DNA of 64,000 nt from Salimicrobium humidisoli (GCF_002295105.1 NZ_NSGH01000007.1:62001-126000), one strand, 5' to 3'. Numbered from the stretch's first letter, positions 50,304 to 60,402 are shown. Translations and numbers: made by a program. Notes: generated by a model not told the origin, from the sequence alone.

Positions 50304-51161
50304 CTAGTCTTTATAAAAAGCCACGACGAGACCGCCTTCTCCTGAATACGTGGAGATCAGAGGCCCCATTTCGGTGATGATCGATGACGTGAACGGATAG
50401 GTGGACTGGATTCTTTCCAGCAGGGCTTTTGCATTCTCTTCATCATTACAGTGGGAAATGGCGATCGTTTTGTTTTCGAAGTCACTTGTATACTCCCCGA
50501 TCTGTTCCACAAGGCGGCGTACCGCTTTTTTGCTTCCGCGCACCTTTTCCGTAACGTCGATGTCACCCACTTCTTCGGTCCCTTTCATGAGCAGTTTGAT
50601 ATTGAGGGTTTTGGCGATGGCCCCTTTCACGCGGTCCAGCCGTCCGCCTTTGATGACGTTTTCGAGCGTCTTCAGAACGAAGAGGGTCGTCGCCTTCTCC
50701 AGTCGCTCTTCCATATGGGCGACAAGATCCGGAAAAGCCATCCCTTCATTAATCCTTTTTACGGCATCGTCTGCCAGAAGAGCCACACCGCAGGAAGCAG
50801 TCTTCGTGTTGATGACGGCGATCGTACGGTCCGGTTCCTCCTCCAGAAGCATTTTTTTACCCATTTCCGCATGCTCGTACGTACTGCTCAGTCCCTGCGT
50901 CAGGGCCAGGTTCAGAATCGGCACGTCAGACGGAACGGCTTTGAACGCTTCGTAGAAATCATTCGGGCTCGGAGACGAAGAGCGCGGAAGTTCATCGGCC
51001 GCCTTCAGTTTCCTGTAAAATTCAGGGAGATCGAGGTCGACGCCGGTCTTGTATTCCTCTTCGCCAAAATGAAGGTTGAGCGGAACTACTTTGATGTCAT
51101 GTTTTTCAATGAAAGAGGAAGGAACGTCAGCTCCCCCGTCGATAACGATTTGAACTGTCAA
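50304..51161 (-). CDS. DegV/FakB family fatty acid-binding protein
   Basis: 285 residues from TTG with AGGTGA upstream. VIDGGADVPSSFIEKHDIKV begins the fold, and the lipid site includes SSPSPNDFYEAF, LTQGLSSTYEHA and the C-terminal SHCNDEENA with EMGPLISTYSGEGGLV. Proteins of this family bind a fatty acid and, as FakB, present it to the FakA kinase for phospholipid synthesis. No fakA-like gene is present in the window. Confidence 0.93.
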   Translation of the reverse strand: MTVQIVIDGGADVPSSFIEKHDIKVVPLNLHFGEEEYKTGVDLDLPEFYRKLKAADELPRSSSPSPNDFYEAFKAVPSDVPILNLALTQGLSSTYEHAEMGKKMLLEEEPDRTIAVINTKTASCGVALLADDAVKRINEGMAFPDLVAHMEERLEKATTLFVLKTLENVIKGGRLDRVKGAIAKTLNIKLLMKGTEEVGDIDVTEKVRGSKKAVRRLVEQIGEYTSDFENKTIAISHCNDEENAKALLERIQSTYPFTSSIITEMGPLISTYSGEGGLVVAFYKD

Positions 51162-51215
51162 AACGGTTCACCTGCTCTCTCTTAAAGTTGATAATATAAT
51201 AATTGTAACAGAAAC

Positions 51216-52133
51216 TTACCCCCGTTTCCTCGCAGAATACGTCAGGGTCGGTTTTCTTTTTACGCTCGTGCTCAACAGAAAAATCATCAGTCCGAAGATG
51301 ACGACGGCCCCGCCGAGGAGCTGTGTCCAGCTCAGATTTTCCCCGAAGAGAAAGTATGCGAGTATGGAAGCTCCGACAGGTTCGAGCAGAACGGCCATGG
51401 ATATTTTGGACGTGCTCACCCATTTTAACGACCAGTTCAGCAAAGAGTGGCCGAGGAAGGTGGGGATGAGTGCAAGAGCCAGGAAGACGAGCCACTGATT
51501 CCCGTCATAGCCCGAAAGCGAAGCGGGAGAGGGAAGGTTGTAAATAAGTAACGCCACGGCCGCCATACCGTAGACGAGCCACGTATACGAAGTGAGAGTC
51601 AGACGCTTTCTTACGCTCTGTCCGATCAGGAAGTACCCGGTTACCATCATTCCTCCGAGAAGTGCGAGCACATCCCCGTACAGAGCCTCTCCCCCCGTCT
51701 GGAAATCTCCCCATCCGATTACGACGCTCCCGGTGATAGCGATCATCATGCTTAAGACCGCACCAGCCGAAAAACGTTCCCGGAAGAAGAAGTACGTTCC
51801 GAGAAAAGCGAAAATCGGCTGAAGGGAAACGAGCACGACGGAGCTTGCGACAGATGTATACTTTAACGATTCGAACCATAAAATGAAATGAGCTGCCAGA
51901 AAAATACCGGCAAGCAGTGAAGATAGCATATCTTTTTTTGTGATGGATGATAAATGGTGACGATGTTTCAGAAGTACCCACGGCGTCATGATCGCCACGG
52001 CCAGGCCGAGGCGGTAAAAAGCGATGACGGCGGCGGGCACGTCTCCTGCGAGCCTTACGAATATAGCCGAAGCGGAAATGGAAAGAACCGCTACGGCAAG
52101 GACGGCATATATAGCTGTAGGAGGCCTTTCCAA
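51216..52133 (-). CDS. EamA/DMT family transporter
   Basis: 305 residues from TTG at 52133, chosen because AAAGGAGG lies seven bases upstream. Ten helices in two EamA repeats; SASAIFVRLAGDVPAAVIAFYR and LTSYTWLVYGMAA bound the halves, and EPVGASILAYFLFGENLSW is the conserved second-half block. It ends in a basic tail (SARKRG). It resembles the first EamA protein at 30305 only at family level. Substrate unknown. Confidence 0.87.
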   Translation of the reverse strand: MERPPTAIYAVLAVAVLSISASAIFVRLAGDVPAAVIAFYRLGLAVAIMTPWVLLKHRHHLSSITKKDMLSSLLAGIFLAAHFILWFESLKYTSVASSVVLVSLQPIFAFLGTYFFFRERFSAGAVLSMMIAITGSVVIGWGDFQTGGEALYGDVLALLGGMMVTGYFLIGQSVRKRLTLTSYTWLVYGMAAVALLIYNLPSPASLSGYDGNQWLVFLALALIPTFLGHSLLNWSLKWVSTSKISMAVLLEPVGASILAYFLFGENLSWTQLLGGAVVIFGLMIFLLSTSVKRKPTLTYSARKRG

Positions 52134-52252
52134 TGCGATTCCTCCTTTGATTATAAAAGGTATTCTCATTCTACCATATAATATGATTGAAAAATAAGGA
52201 GAAAGGGTGTAGAATGATAATAGTCAATTAACAAGTGAATCCGTTTGACCAC

Positions 52253-52295
52253 AAAAGCCCCTCCAGAATAAGTAAGTGGCAGAAGGCTTTTTTTA
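52253..52295 (+). promoter_or_regulatory. Attenuator-like hairpin in the cshA leader
   Basis: AAAAGCC (52253-52259) pairs with GGCTTTT (52285-52291), with an inner CCA/TGG, followed by more T residues. It sits 40-85 bases before the cshA start, so it could terminate transcripts in the leader. Cold-regulated or autoregulated leaders are common for RNA helicases. Confidence 0.5.
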
Positions 52296-52337
52296 TTGCG
52301 ATAAAGGATTTTTACACAAAAGGAGTATGCAAAGAAC

Positions 52338-53813
52338 GTGACTAAATTTAATTCATTAGGTTTATCAGATCCGATTTTGAAAGCTTTAGATCATATGGGA
52401 TTTGAAGAAACGACACCCATTCAGGAACAAACCATCCCTCTTGGAATGGAGGGTCATGATGTTATCGGCCAGGCTCAGACAGGTACCGGTAAAACAGCAG
52501 CTTTCGGAATCCCTATGATCGAAAAAGTAGACAAGCAGGTGCGCGGCGTACAGGGTCTTGTAATCGCCCCGACACGTGAACTTGCCATTCAAGTAGCGGA
52601 AGAGTTGAACCGTCTAGGTAAAAACGCAGGAGTACGGGCGCTGCCGGTGTATGGCGGTTCGAACATGGAACGTCAGATCCGTGCACTTAAAAACAACGAA
52701 ATCGTTGTTGCTACGCCGGGCCGTCTCCTCGATCATATCCGGAGAAAAACGATCAAGCTTGAACAGGTACACACGTCTGTACTTGATGAAGCGGATGAAA
52801 TGCTTAACATGGGTTTCATCGAGGATATCCGTGACATTCTGAAAGCTCTTCCGACAGAGCGTCAGACGCTTCTCTTCTCTGCAACGATGCCGAAAGAGAT
52901 CCGCGATATTGCAACGACACTTATGAATACGCCGAAAGAAGTTAAAACCAAATCAAAAGAAATGACTGTATCGAATATTGAGCAGTACTATGTGGAAATT
53001 GCCGAGAAGCACAAATTCGACGCATTGACACGTCTCCTTGATATTCATGCGCCGGACCTCGCTATCGTATTCGGTCGTACGAAACGCCGTGTGGACGAAG
53101 TGGCGGATGCCCTTCAGGTACGCGGATTCCGTGCGGAAGGTATTCACGGAGACCTTACGCAAGGGAAACGTATGTCCGTGCTTAAGAAATTCAAACAGGG
53201 ACGGATTGAAATCCTCGTAGCTACCGACGTAGCAGCACGTGGTCTGGATATCTCGGACGTAACACACGTCTATAACTTCGATATTCCGCAGGACCCTGAA
53301 AGTTATGTCCACCGTATCGGCCGTACCGGTCGTGCCGGACGTAAAGGGGAATCCATTTCTTTCGTCACGCCGCGTGAGAAAGATCAGCTGAACCTGATTG
53401 AGAAGCTTACGAAGAAAAAGATCGACAAGCTTCGCGTGCCTTCTTATAAAGAAGCACAAAAAGGACAGCAGGACATCGCGGTTACGAAACTTGTCGAAAA
53501 AATGGATGCCGATGACATCAACGACTACAAACAGTCGGCCAGTGATCTTATGGATCAGTACGAGGCGCAGGATCTCGTAGCGGCGGCTCTGAAAATGCTG
53601 ACTAAAGAAAGACAGGAAACGCCTGTACGTCTGTCTTCGGTACAACCGATCAGCACGAGAAACGCCAAAGGTGCCAAAGGCGGAAGACCTAAACGTGGAG
53701 GAGGCGGCCAGGGCCGTAACTCCCAGCGGGGCAATTCGAACAAACGCCCTTATAACAAGGGTGGAAACAAAGGCAGAAGCAAAAACTTCAACCAAAACAA
53801 CAAAGGTAAATGA
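52338..53813 (+). CDS. cshA: DEAD-box RNA helicase CshA
   Basis: 491 residues from GTG. The Q-motif ([10 protein letters not shown]), AQTGTGKT (Walker A), [39 protein letters not shown] and HRIGRTGR are all intact. The C-terminal ~70 residues are Gly/Arg/Asn-rich ([19 protein letters not shown]), as in CshA. It unwinds RNA in ribosome assembly and the RNA degradosome. AAAGGAG is 12 bases upstream of the GTG. In B. subtilis cshA (ydbR) is also near acpS. Confidence 0.95.
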   Translation: MTKFNSLGLSDPILKALDHMGFEETTPIQEQTIPLGMEGHDVIGQAQTGTGKTAAFGIPMIEKVDKQVRGVQGLVIAPTRELAIQVAEELNRLGKNAGVRALPVYGGSNMERQIRALKNNEIVVATPGRLLDHIRRKTIKLEQVHTSVLDEADEMLNMGFIEDIRDILKALPTERQTLLFSATMPKEIRDIATTLMNTPKEVKTKSKEMTVSNIEQYYVEIAEKHKFDALTRLLDIHAPDLAIVFGRTKRRVDEVADALQVRGFRAEGIHGDLTQGKRMSVLKKFKQGRIEILVATDVAARGLDISDVTHVYNFDIPQDPESYVHRIGRTGRAGRKGESISFVTPREKDQLNLIEKLTKKKIDKLRVPSYKEAQKGQQDIAVTKLVEKMDADDINDYKQSASDLMDQYEAQDLVAAALKMLTKERQETPVRLSSVQPISTRNAKGAKGGRPKRGGGGQGRNSQRGNSNKRPYNKGGNKGRSKNFNQNNKGK

Positions 53814-53821
53814 TAAATAGA

Positions 53822-53872
53822 GGATACGTGATCCGGCTTTCCGCCGGGATTCGCGTATCTTCTTTTTTTATG
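53822..53872 (+). terminator. Terminator after cshA
   Basis: GATACG(t)GATCC...GGGAT(t)CGCGTATC forms a long interrupted stem followed by TTCTTTTTTT. Confidence 0.88.
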
Positions 53873-53891
53873 CCGTCATTTCCGCACATGA

Positions 53892-53930
53892 AAAAGACCG
53901 CCGGAGAACGGTCTCCGGGCGGTCTGTACA
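53892..53930 (-). terminator. Terminator of the UbiB-like gene
   Basis: AGACCGCC...GGCGGTCT with inner GGAGA/TCTCC pairs; on the minus strand five T residues follow. Confidence 0.8.
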
Positions 53931-53938
53931 TGAAGGTA

Positions 53939-55579
53939 TCAGCGTTTTTTATGTTTGAATTTATGTCTCGAGCTGAGTATAGAAATGATGAGAGAAGCTC
54001 CCAGTACAATAGAAAGAAAGAACAGTCCCCACAGAAACCATGAAAGCAGCTGGTACCCTTCATCCGGACGGAAGACGGAGAGAAGCAGGGAAAGAGCGAT
54101 GATGAATGAGGCGAGAAGCAGCGTCACTGCAATCCGGTTCACCATCATGTGGAAGTGGGCGACTATATTCTCCCACCCCTTCGGTTCCACCCCGACGTTC
54201 ATTCCTTTCCGCATCATCCGCTTGATCATGAGCGGTGTTTCCGTTCCGATGTCTTTCCAGAGTTTTGCATACCTCCACATATCCCGGCTTACATAATCCG
54301 GACGATACCTTTCTTTCATCCATCGCTTGCCCTGTTTTTCGATGGTGTTGTGCAGTTCGAATCCGGGATCGATGGCCCGGGCGGTGCCCTCCGCCATGAT
54401 GAGTGTCTTGAAAAGCAGAGCGGAGGTGGGCGGAAGTCTCAGGTGATAGCGGCGGAGAAGGGTGAAAATTTTGCCGAGTACCTCTCCGAGTGAAATATCT
54501 TCAAGTACGCGTCCGGAAGTCCGGTACAGCAATCGCTTAATGTCGGAGATGAGAGCATCTATGTCCGTGCCCTGGACGGGTTCGATTGTAATATCGAGAA
54601 GAGCATCGGTGAGAAGTTCAGCGTCGTTCGACGAGAAAGCAAGGGCGATATTCATCAGCTTCTGCCGGGTTTGCTGATCGATGGAGCCGACCATGCCGAA
54701 ATCCAGAACGATCAGTTCGTGGTTTTCGTTCAGAAGGAAATTTCCCTGGTGGACGTCCGCATGGAAAAATCCGTCCTCGAAAATCATTTTGAACAGCACC
54801 TCGGCGGAAAGTTCGGCGATTTCTTTTCTCGTTTTCTGAAAACCGGGGTCCTCCTCATGTTTTTCACGGAATTCCCCGAACCGCAGACCCTCCATGTATT
54901 CCATCGTCAATACGCGGGAAGTGGTCCGTTCAGGGTCGGTGAACGGAATGATGACGTCCGGCCAGTCCTCGAAGTTACGGGAGATCTCACTGATATTTTC
55001 GGCTTCTCTCAGAAAATCGAGCTCTGTCCGCATTGTGTCTGCGAATTCGTAGTACAGATCTTCAATCTGTCTCGTTTCTTCGATTCCCGGAAAATGCACG
55101 AGCCGGTGACTGAGCCTCGACAATATTTTGAGGTCCAGTTCCACCTGATCGGTGATCCCCGGACGCCTCACCTTCACGACTGTTTCTGTCCCTTCGATCG
55201 TTACGGCTTTGTGTACCTGACCTATAGAGGCGGAGGCCAGTGGTTTCTCTTCTATGTGTCTGAAGTGCCGGGAGATCTCCCCCAGTTCCTCTTCAAGAAC
55301 GTCCCGGATGCTGTCGAAAGGCAGAGGAGAGACGCCGGTCTGAAGCTTTTCAAGTTCAGCGGTTATTTTTTCCGGTAACAGGTCATGACGGGTGGAGAGA
55401 ATCTGGCCGAATTTGATGAACGTCGTACCGAGCTCTTCAAAAGCCTGGCGCAGGTGGACGCCCGTCGTGGCCCGGTTTCTTGCTTTTCTGAGCCCGGTTC
55501 CTTCAAGAACCTGACTCAGTCCGTGCCTCGAAAATACTTTCAGAACTTCACGATACCGCCTGGATGCTGACAGTTTCAT
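53939..55579 (-). CDS. ABC1/UbiB-family atypical kinase
   Basis: 546 residues. The KxGQ motif is in TFIKFGQILSTR, followed by PLPFDSIRDVLEEELG, the ATP lysine region ASIGQVHKAV, FFHADVHQGNFLL and VLDFGMVGSI. The C-terminus has two membrane helices (TLLLASFIIALSLLLS; FLWGLFFLSIVLGASLIIS) that anchor it. UbiB-type proteins support isoprenoid quinone synthesis; here the quinone would be menaquinone. AAAGGAGG precedes the ATG. Confidence 0.92.
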   Translation of the reverse strand: MKLSASRRYREVLKVFSRHGLSQVLEGTGLRKARNRATTGVHLRQAFEELGTTFIKFGQILSTRHDLLPEKITAELEKLQTGVSPLPFDSIRDVLEEELGEISRHFRHIEEKPLASASIGQVHKAVTIEGTETVVKVRRPGITDQVELDLKILSRLSHRLVHFPGIEETRQIEDLYYEFADTMRTELDFLREAENISEISRNFEDWPDVIIPFTDPERTTSRVLTMEYMEGLRFGEFREKHEEDPGFQKTRKEIAELSAEVLFKMIFEDGFFHADVHQGNFLLNENHELIVLDFGMVGSIDQQTRQKLMNIALAFSSNDAELLTDALLDITIEPVQGTDIDALISDIKRLLYRTSGRVLEDISLGEVLGKIFTLLRRYHLRLPPTSALLFKTLIMAEGTARAIDPGFELHNTIEKQGKRWMKERYRPDYVSRDMWRYAKLWKDIGTETPLMIKRMMRKGMNVGVEPKGWENIVAHFHMMVNRIAVTLLLASFIIALSLLLSVFRPDEGYQLLSWFLWGLFFLSIVLGASLIISILSSRHKFKHKKR

Positions 55580-55628
55580 AGGCGCCTCCTTTCCAATTTG
55601 CCTTCAAAAAAGTGCTTTTCTACATTTT

Positions 55629-56243
55629 TTATCGGAAAAAGAATCCGGGTCTGATGTTTTTCAGTAATGGAGGAGCCAGTGCCAGCCCTCCTATGAAGCC
55701 GAATAAGTGGCCGAGGACGTTGATGTTCGGCTGCAAAAACGTCATAATTAGTCCGAGAACGATGATTACGCCGATTATCTGGGAACTGGCCTGATCCAGA
55801 AGGTCTTTCCGGGCAAACAGCATGTAAGCATAGATCCCGAACAGCCCGAAGATGGCTCCGGAAGCCCCGAGATGGGAATAAAACGCCCCGGGGTCTGCGG
55901 CGTACGTTCCTATGTTTCCGGCAATACCTGCCAGCAGGTAGGCGATGATGAATTTCACTTTTCCGAGCATACGCTCAAGCGCCGGCCCGAACAGTACGAG
56001 AGTGAAAGAGTTGAAAAGCGTATGGGAAAGTCCGGCATGAAGGAAAATCGGAGTGAGAAGTCTCCAGTACTCTCCCTGACTGACGAGGAAGTTGTTCCCA
56101 ACCCCGAGCTGCTTCCATTCTACCGCAAAAGGGAAAGAGAACACATCCATTATCAGCCACAGAAAAATGTGCAGGCCGGTGAGAAATGCGATAACCGGAT
56201 AAAACTTGAGGAAATCATTGAAACTTTCGGTACGTAAAAACAT
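55629..56243 (-). CDS. Rhomboid family intramembrane serine protease (YdcA-like)
   Basis: 204 residues with six helices. The catalytic serine is in HLGASGAIFGLFG, the catalytic histidine in NVLGHLFGFIGG, and the first conserved block is WRLLTPIFLHAGLSHTLFN. It cleaves membrane proteins within the lipid bilayer. Its place directly before acpS, on the opposite strand, equals that of ydcA in B. subtilis. AAAGGAG is seven bases before the ATG. Confidence 0.93.
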   Translation of the reverse strand: MFLRTESFNDFLKFYPVIAFLTGLHIFLWLIMDVFSFPFAVEWKQLGVGNNFLVSQGEYWRLLTPIFLHAGLSHTLFNSFTLVLFGPALERMLGKVKFIIAYLLAGIAGNIGTYAADPGAFYSHLGASGAIFGLFGIYAYMLFARKDLLDQASSQIIGVIIVLGLIMTFLQPNINVLGHLFGFIGGLALAPPLLKNIRPGFFFR

Positions 56244-56361
56244 CGGCGGTCTCCTTTGTGTACAACATGTACTTTTTAAGTGCTGCCTGCCTCAGGGGGG
56301 AAGTACGTTTCCCTCATCCCGGACGAGGGGAAATTACTATAAGTAAAGGACAGGATGAACA

Positions 56362-56718
56362 ATGATTACAGGCATCGGAATAGACGTTGTGGAAATTGAT
56401 CGTATTACAAAAAGTATAAAGCGAAACCCCCGGATTATTCAACGAATATTGACTGACCAGGAGCAGAGGAGGTACTGTTCCCTCTCCGAAAAGAGGAAGA
56501 AGGAATTTATGGCGGGGCGGTTCGCTGTCAAAGAAGCTGTCGGTAAAGCGCTCGGAACCGGGGTGGGACGTATAGGCTTCCGGCAGATTGAGACGGCTGC
56601 GGACGACTACGGCAAACCCGTTCTTACGGTGAAGGGACGGGAGGATGTGAATTTTTTCGTCTCTATTTCCCACAGTGAGCATTACGCTGTAGCGAACGTA
56701 GTAGTGGAAAAAATATAG
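56362..56718 (+). CDS. acpS: Holo-[acyl-carrier-protein] synthase
   Basis: 118 residues, the usual AcpS length. GIGIDVVEIDRI contains the magnesium-binding Asp and FAVKEAVGKALGTGVG the Glu/Lys pair. It transfers 4'-phosphopantetheine from CoA to the acyl carrier protein. The gene starts the acpS-nnr-alr-mazEF run. AAAGGA lies upstream of the ATG, with a gap of 118 bases to the divergent rhomboid gene. Confidence 0.96.
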   Translation: MITGIGIDVVEIDRITKSIKRNPRIIQRILTDQEQRRYCSLSEKRKKEFMAGRFAVKEAVGKALGTGVGRIGFRQIETAADDYGKPVLTVKGREDVNFFVSISHSEHYAVANVVVEKI

Positions 56719-56764
56719 TTTTCGTCAACTTGTCCGAATAAAAAACGATCCGGGAGGGATGAAT

Positions 56765-58270
56765 GTGCAGATAGTGCGTGCAGAGGAAATGTATGAGTGG
56801 GACAGACGGGCGATGGATGAGTACGGACGGGAAGGCCACATCCTTATGGAAAATGCGGGGCGTGCCCTCGCCGGAAGAATCCGGAGGAAGTTCCCGGAGG
56901 AAGAGAAATTCCTCGTTCTGATCGGGGGAGGCAATAACGGAGGGGACGGATACGTCATCGCAAGAATTCTGAAGGATCAGGGATTTGACGTTACGGCCGT
57001 CCAGGTAGTACCTGATGAGAAGATCGAAGGAGACGCCCTTTATCACAAAAATGTGTATACGAAGAGCGGGTATGATCTTGCTGAACTCACGGAGCAGGAA
57101 TGGAGCAGAAGCACAGTAGTTATTGATGCCATGCTCGGAATTGGAGTGAAAGGTCCGCTGCGTCCTCCTTTCGACGATCTCGTCCGCGACGTGAACAGAT
57201 CCAGGGTGCACAGGGTCAGTATAGATATCCCGTCCGGCCTGCCTGCGGACGAAGGGGAAGAGGAATTCGAAGCGGTGAAAGCGGACACGACGTTCATCGT
57301 CCAGGCACCGAAACTTTCTTTTTTCACCGAACATACCTCGGGTTACTACGGGGAGGCGGAAGTGGTGGACATCGGTCTGCCGCCTCTGTCAGTTACGGGC
57401 CCGGCACGGAAATGGCGGGCGGAGGAAGATGTGAAAGCAGGCTACCCTCGACTCCCTGCCTCTGCCCATAAAGGCTCCCGGGGGAAAGGACTTTTGATCG
57501 GAGGAGCACAGATGATGCCCGGTGCCCTCGTAATGGCGGCGAAAGCTTCCATAAGAGCAGGGGCCGGTCTGACGACGGCGGCGACCGTGCCCGGCAATAT
57601 CCCCTCTGCGGCAGGGACCCTGCCTGAAGTGATGTTTATGGGAACAGAAGAGGCGGATGGCGTTATATCCGGGATAGATACTGACTCGCTCACAGGAAAA
57701 GACGGCGTCGCTGCAGGTATCGGCATGGGACGAAAAGAACCGGGTCGTGCTGTGATAGAAACACTTCTTAAAGAGACGAAGGCGCCCCTTCTGATCGATG
57801 CGGACGGTCTGTATCACCTCCGCTTTCTTTTGGACGTACTCACAGAAAGGAAGGAAGTGACCGTAGTGACTCCGCATGTGAAAGAAATGGCCGACCTTAC
57901 CGGTAAAAGTACGGGAGAGGTGAAACGGAAGCCTTTCTCGATAAGCCGCGAATTCGCGGAAGACTACGGAGTGTATGTCGTTCTGAAAGGGCCGCATACG
58001 ATCATAACGGCTCCGGATGGGCGGCAGATTGTGGAATCCTCCGGAAACGAAGGCCTTGCAAAAGGAGGGAGCGGCGACGTACTCACCGGTATCCTGCTGA
58101 CGATGCTGATGCAGCATGATCAGCCTCTGGAAGCTCTCGCGAACGGCTGTTTTCTCCATGGAAAATCGGCCGAACTGCTGACAGCGGGGGAGAGGACGGT
58201 GTATGACCTGCTTCCGACGGACGTCGTGGAAGGGTTATCCTCCGTTTTTCATACGTATATTGAGGAATAG
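56765..58270 (+). CDS. nnr: Bifunctional NAD(P)H-hydrate epimerase / ADP-dependent dehydratase
   Basis: 501 residues, two domains. The N-terminal epimerase (YjeF_N) has IGGGNNGGDGYVIAR and VIDAMLGIGVKGPLR; the C-terminal ribokinase-like dehydratase (residues ~225-500) has KGSRGKGLLIGGA, TPHVKEMADLTG and GLAKGGSGDVLTGIL. It repairs damaged NAD(P)H hydrates. GTG at 56765 is chosen since GGAGG is seven bases upstream; the ATG at 56759 would sit on that site. In B. subtilis this locus carries a lipoprotein gene (ydcC) before alr, which is absent here. Confidence 0.93.
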   Translation: MQIVRAEEMYEWDRRAMDEYGREGHILMENAGRALAGRIRRKFPEEEKFLVLIGGGNNGGDGYVIARILKDQGFDVTAVQVVPDEKIEGDALYHKNVYTKSGYDLAELTEQEWSRSTVVIDAMLGIGVKGPLRPPFDDLVRDVNRSRVHRVSIDIPSGLPADEGEEEFEAVKADTTFIVQAPKLSFFTEHTSGYYGEAEVVDIGLPPLSVTGPARKWRAEEDVKAGYPRLPASAHKGSRGKGLLIGGAQMMPGALVMAAKASIRAGAGLTTAATVPGNIPSAAGTLPEVMFMGTEEADGVISGIDTDSLTGKDGVAAGIGMGRKEPGRAVIETLLKETKAPLLIDADGLYHLRFLLDVLTERKEVTVVTPHVKEMADLTGKSTGEVKRKPFSISREFAEDYGVYVVLKGPHTIITAPDGRQIVESSGNEGLAKGGSGDVLTGILLTMLMQHDQPLEALANGCFLHGKSAELLTAGERTVYDLLPTDVVEGLSSVFHTYIEE

Positions 58271-58321
58271 GAAAAAGCGTGTAAACGATGAAAGAAATCA
58301 ACAAAGTGGGAGATGGAAGAG

Positions 58322-59488
58322 ATGGAAGAGAAATTTTACCGGGATTCCTTCGCGGAAGTCGATTTGGATGCCATACATTATAACGTCCGGCAAATGAGAG
58401 GGCGTCTTGCTGAAAAAACGGGTGTTTATGCAGTTGTGAAAGCGAACGGATACGGCCACGGGGATATCCAGGTGGCCCGGACCGCTATCGAAGCGGGTGC
58501 TGAACGTCTTGCCGTGGCCCTTTTGGATGAAGCTCTCCGATTAAGAAAAGCCGGCATAACCGTACCCATCCTGGTCATGGGATATACGCGTCCGGAAGAT
58601 GCTCCGCTTGCTGCCAGGGAGAATATCACCGTGACCGTGTACCAGGAAGAGTGGATCGAACGGGTCAGAGACACGGGGGAGACTCCTTTACAGGTCCATC
58701 TTAAACTCGATACGGGCATGGGAAGAATCGGGGTCCGGTCGGAGACGGAGATGGAGGGTGTACTCTCCGCCCTCCGCAGTACAGAAAACGTGCGGCTTAC
58801 CGGTGTATTCACTCACTTTGCCACCGCGGATGAAGGGGATTTGTCCCACTACAAGGAGCAGAATGAACGCCTCACCCGACTTCTTGAATACTTCGGCGAG
58901 TCCTGGAGCGGGGAAGTGGACGTACATACGGGGAACAGTGCAGCCGGCATGAGATTTCCTGAACATATGTTTCAATACGTGCGGTTCGGAATCGGCATGT
59001 ATGGTCTTTACCCTTCCGGAGATGTGAAAGAGGAGAGGCCGATAGATCTGCATCCTGCCTTCTCCCTTCACAGCACACTCATCCACGTTAAAAAACTCGA
59101 GGAAGGAGAAGCGATCAGTTACGGAGCCACCTATCGGACGAACCCGGGTGAGTGGATCGGAACGGTTCCTCTCGGTTACGCGGACGGCTGGATCCGCAAA
59201 CTGCAGGGAATGGAAGTGCTCGTGAACGGAAAGAGATGTGAAATCGTAGGGCGTATCTGTATGGATCAGTTCATGGTGCGTCTGGACGAATGTTATCCGA
59301 CCGGAACGGAAGTGGTCCTCATCGGCAGACAGAAGGATGCGGAAATAGAGATGGACGAGATCGCCGATTATGTGGACACGATCAATTACGAAATTCCGTG
59401 CATCATCACCAGTCGCGTTCCGAGGGTTTTCAAAAGAAATAATGAGGTGATTTCCACGTCTCACAGACTCCAGCATCCTCTCGTCTGA
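58322..59488 (+). CDS. alr: Alanine racemase
   Basis: 388 residues. The PLP lysine is in YAVVKANGYGHG and the catalytic tyrosine in SYGATYRTNPGEWIG, with GRICMDQFMVRLD in the C-terminal domain. It makes D-alanine for peptidoglycan. ATG at 58322 has GGGAG nine bases upstream; an ATG at 58313 is too close. It follows nnr by 51 bases and precedes mazEF, as in B. subtilis. Confidence 0.96.
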   Translation: MEEKFYRDSFAEVDLDAIHYNVRQMRGRLAEKTGVYAVVKANGYGHGDIQVARTAIEAGAERLAVALLDEALRLRKAGITVPILVMGYTRPEDAPLAARENITVTVYQEEWIERVRDTGETPLQVHLKLDTGMGRIGVRSETEMEGVLSALRSTENVRLTGVFTHFATADEGDLSHYKEQNERLTRLLEYFGESWSGEVDVHTGNSAAGMRFPEHMFQYVRFGIGMYGLYPSGDVKEERPIDLHPAFSLHSTLIHVKKLEEGEAISYGATYRTNPGEWIGTVPLGYADGWIRKLQGMEVLVNGKRCEIVGRICMDQFMVRLDECYPTGTEVVLIGRQKDAEIEMDEIADYVDTINYEIPCIITSRVPRVFKRNNEVISTSHRLQHPLV

Positions 59489-59584
59489 TCTTCAAATAGC
59501 TCTTTGCATAAACCCTGCTGCAATGGTACTATTATAATTAGCAGATGACTGGATTTTTTAGAGAGAATCGTGGAGGTGTATCGT

Positions 59585-59860
59585 TTGTCAGAGAGCATGC
59601 AGGAAATTGTTCTTAGAGTTCCGGAGACCCTTCTGAACGAAGTGGACAGTTACACAATAGAAGAAGAGTGCGATCGAAATGATTTTCTTTGTCAGGCAAT
59701 AAGAATGTATTTGCGTGAGAAAAAAGAACGGCAGATTCGGGAATCCATGTGTCAGGGGTATATGGAAATGGCTAAAATCAATCTAACTATCGCTTCAGAA
59801 GCTTTTCAGGCTGAAGAGGAGGCAGAGAACACCCTCGAGCAATTAGTGAGCGGGGTGTGA
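59585..59860 (+). CDS. ndoAI: MazE/NdoAI-type antitoxin
   Basis: 91 residues from TTG, with GGAGG eight bases upstream. A ribbon-helix-helix N-terminus ([18 protein letters not shown]) and the C-terminal [11 protein letters not shown]-like block ([18 protein letters not shown]) with [14 protein letters not shown] match B. subtilis NdoAI. It neutralises the following toxin and represses the operon. Its stop is six bases before the toxin start. Confidence 0.95.
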   Translation: MSESMQEIVLRVPETLLNEVDSYTIEEECDRNDFLCQAIRMYLREKKERQIRESMCQGYMEMAKINLTIASEAFQAEEEAENTLEQLVSGV

Positions 59861-59865
59861 ATCCT

Positions 59866-60216
59866 TTGATGGTCAAACGAGGAGACGTTTATTTCGCTGA
59901 TTTGTCACCGGTAGTAGGTTCTGAACAAGGGGGAGTCCGCCCTGTGCTTGTCCTGCAGAACGACATCGGGAACCGTTTCAGCCCCACTGTAATCGTAGCG
60001 GCGATTACAGCGCAAATACAAAAAGCTAAACTGCCTACTCACGTAGAGATCAATGCAGAAAAGTATCAATTTGAACGGAATTCTGTTATATTACTGGAAC
60101 AAATCAGAACGATTGATAAACAGCGTTTGACAGACAAGATTACACATCTGGATGAATCGATGATGCTTCGTGTGAACAAAGCCTTACAGATCAGTTTGGG
60201 GCTTGTCGATTTTTAG
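59866..60216 (+). CDS. ndoA: MazF/NdoA endoribonuclease toxin
   Basis: 116 residues starting at TTG, the same start type and length as B. subtilis NdoA; ATG at 59869 and GTG at 59857 are alternatives. The catalytic core [20 protein letters not shown] and [18 protein letters not shown] is nearly identical, ending [12 protein letters not shown]. In Bacillus it cleaves mRNA at UACAU. In this order it neighbours the SigB regulators and may link growth arrest to stress, as proposed in B. subtilis. Confidence 0.96.
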   Translation: MMVKRGDVYFADLSPVVGSEQGGVRPVLVLQNDIGNRFSPTVIVAAITAQIQKAKLPTHVEINAEKYQFERNSVILLEQIRTIDKQRLTDKITHLDESMMLRVNKALQISLGLVDF

Positions 60217-60248
60217 GAGACTGCTTGCTGGCAGTCTCCTTGTTTATT
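60216..60248 (+). terminator. Terminator after mazF
   Basis: GGAGACTGC (60216-60224) / GCAGTCTCC (60231-60239) with a six-base loop and TTGTTTATT. It separates mazEF from the rsb operon, which needs its own promoter (a poor candidate lies near 60332-60360). Confidence 0.85.
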
Positions 60249-60402
60249 AAGGAAATTTTTAACACAATATTCAAAATAATACATTTCGGACATCAATAAT
60301 ACTTAATGTATTCCGTTTAGTACAACTGACAAAGTATTTTTGTTAAAATAAAGGCAGTAATAAATTCAAACGAAGCTTTCCATAGCGTGGAGGTAATGAT
60401 AG

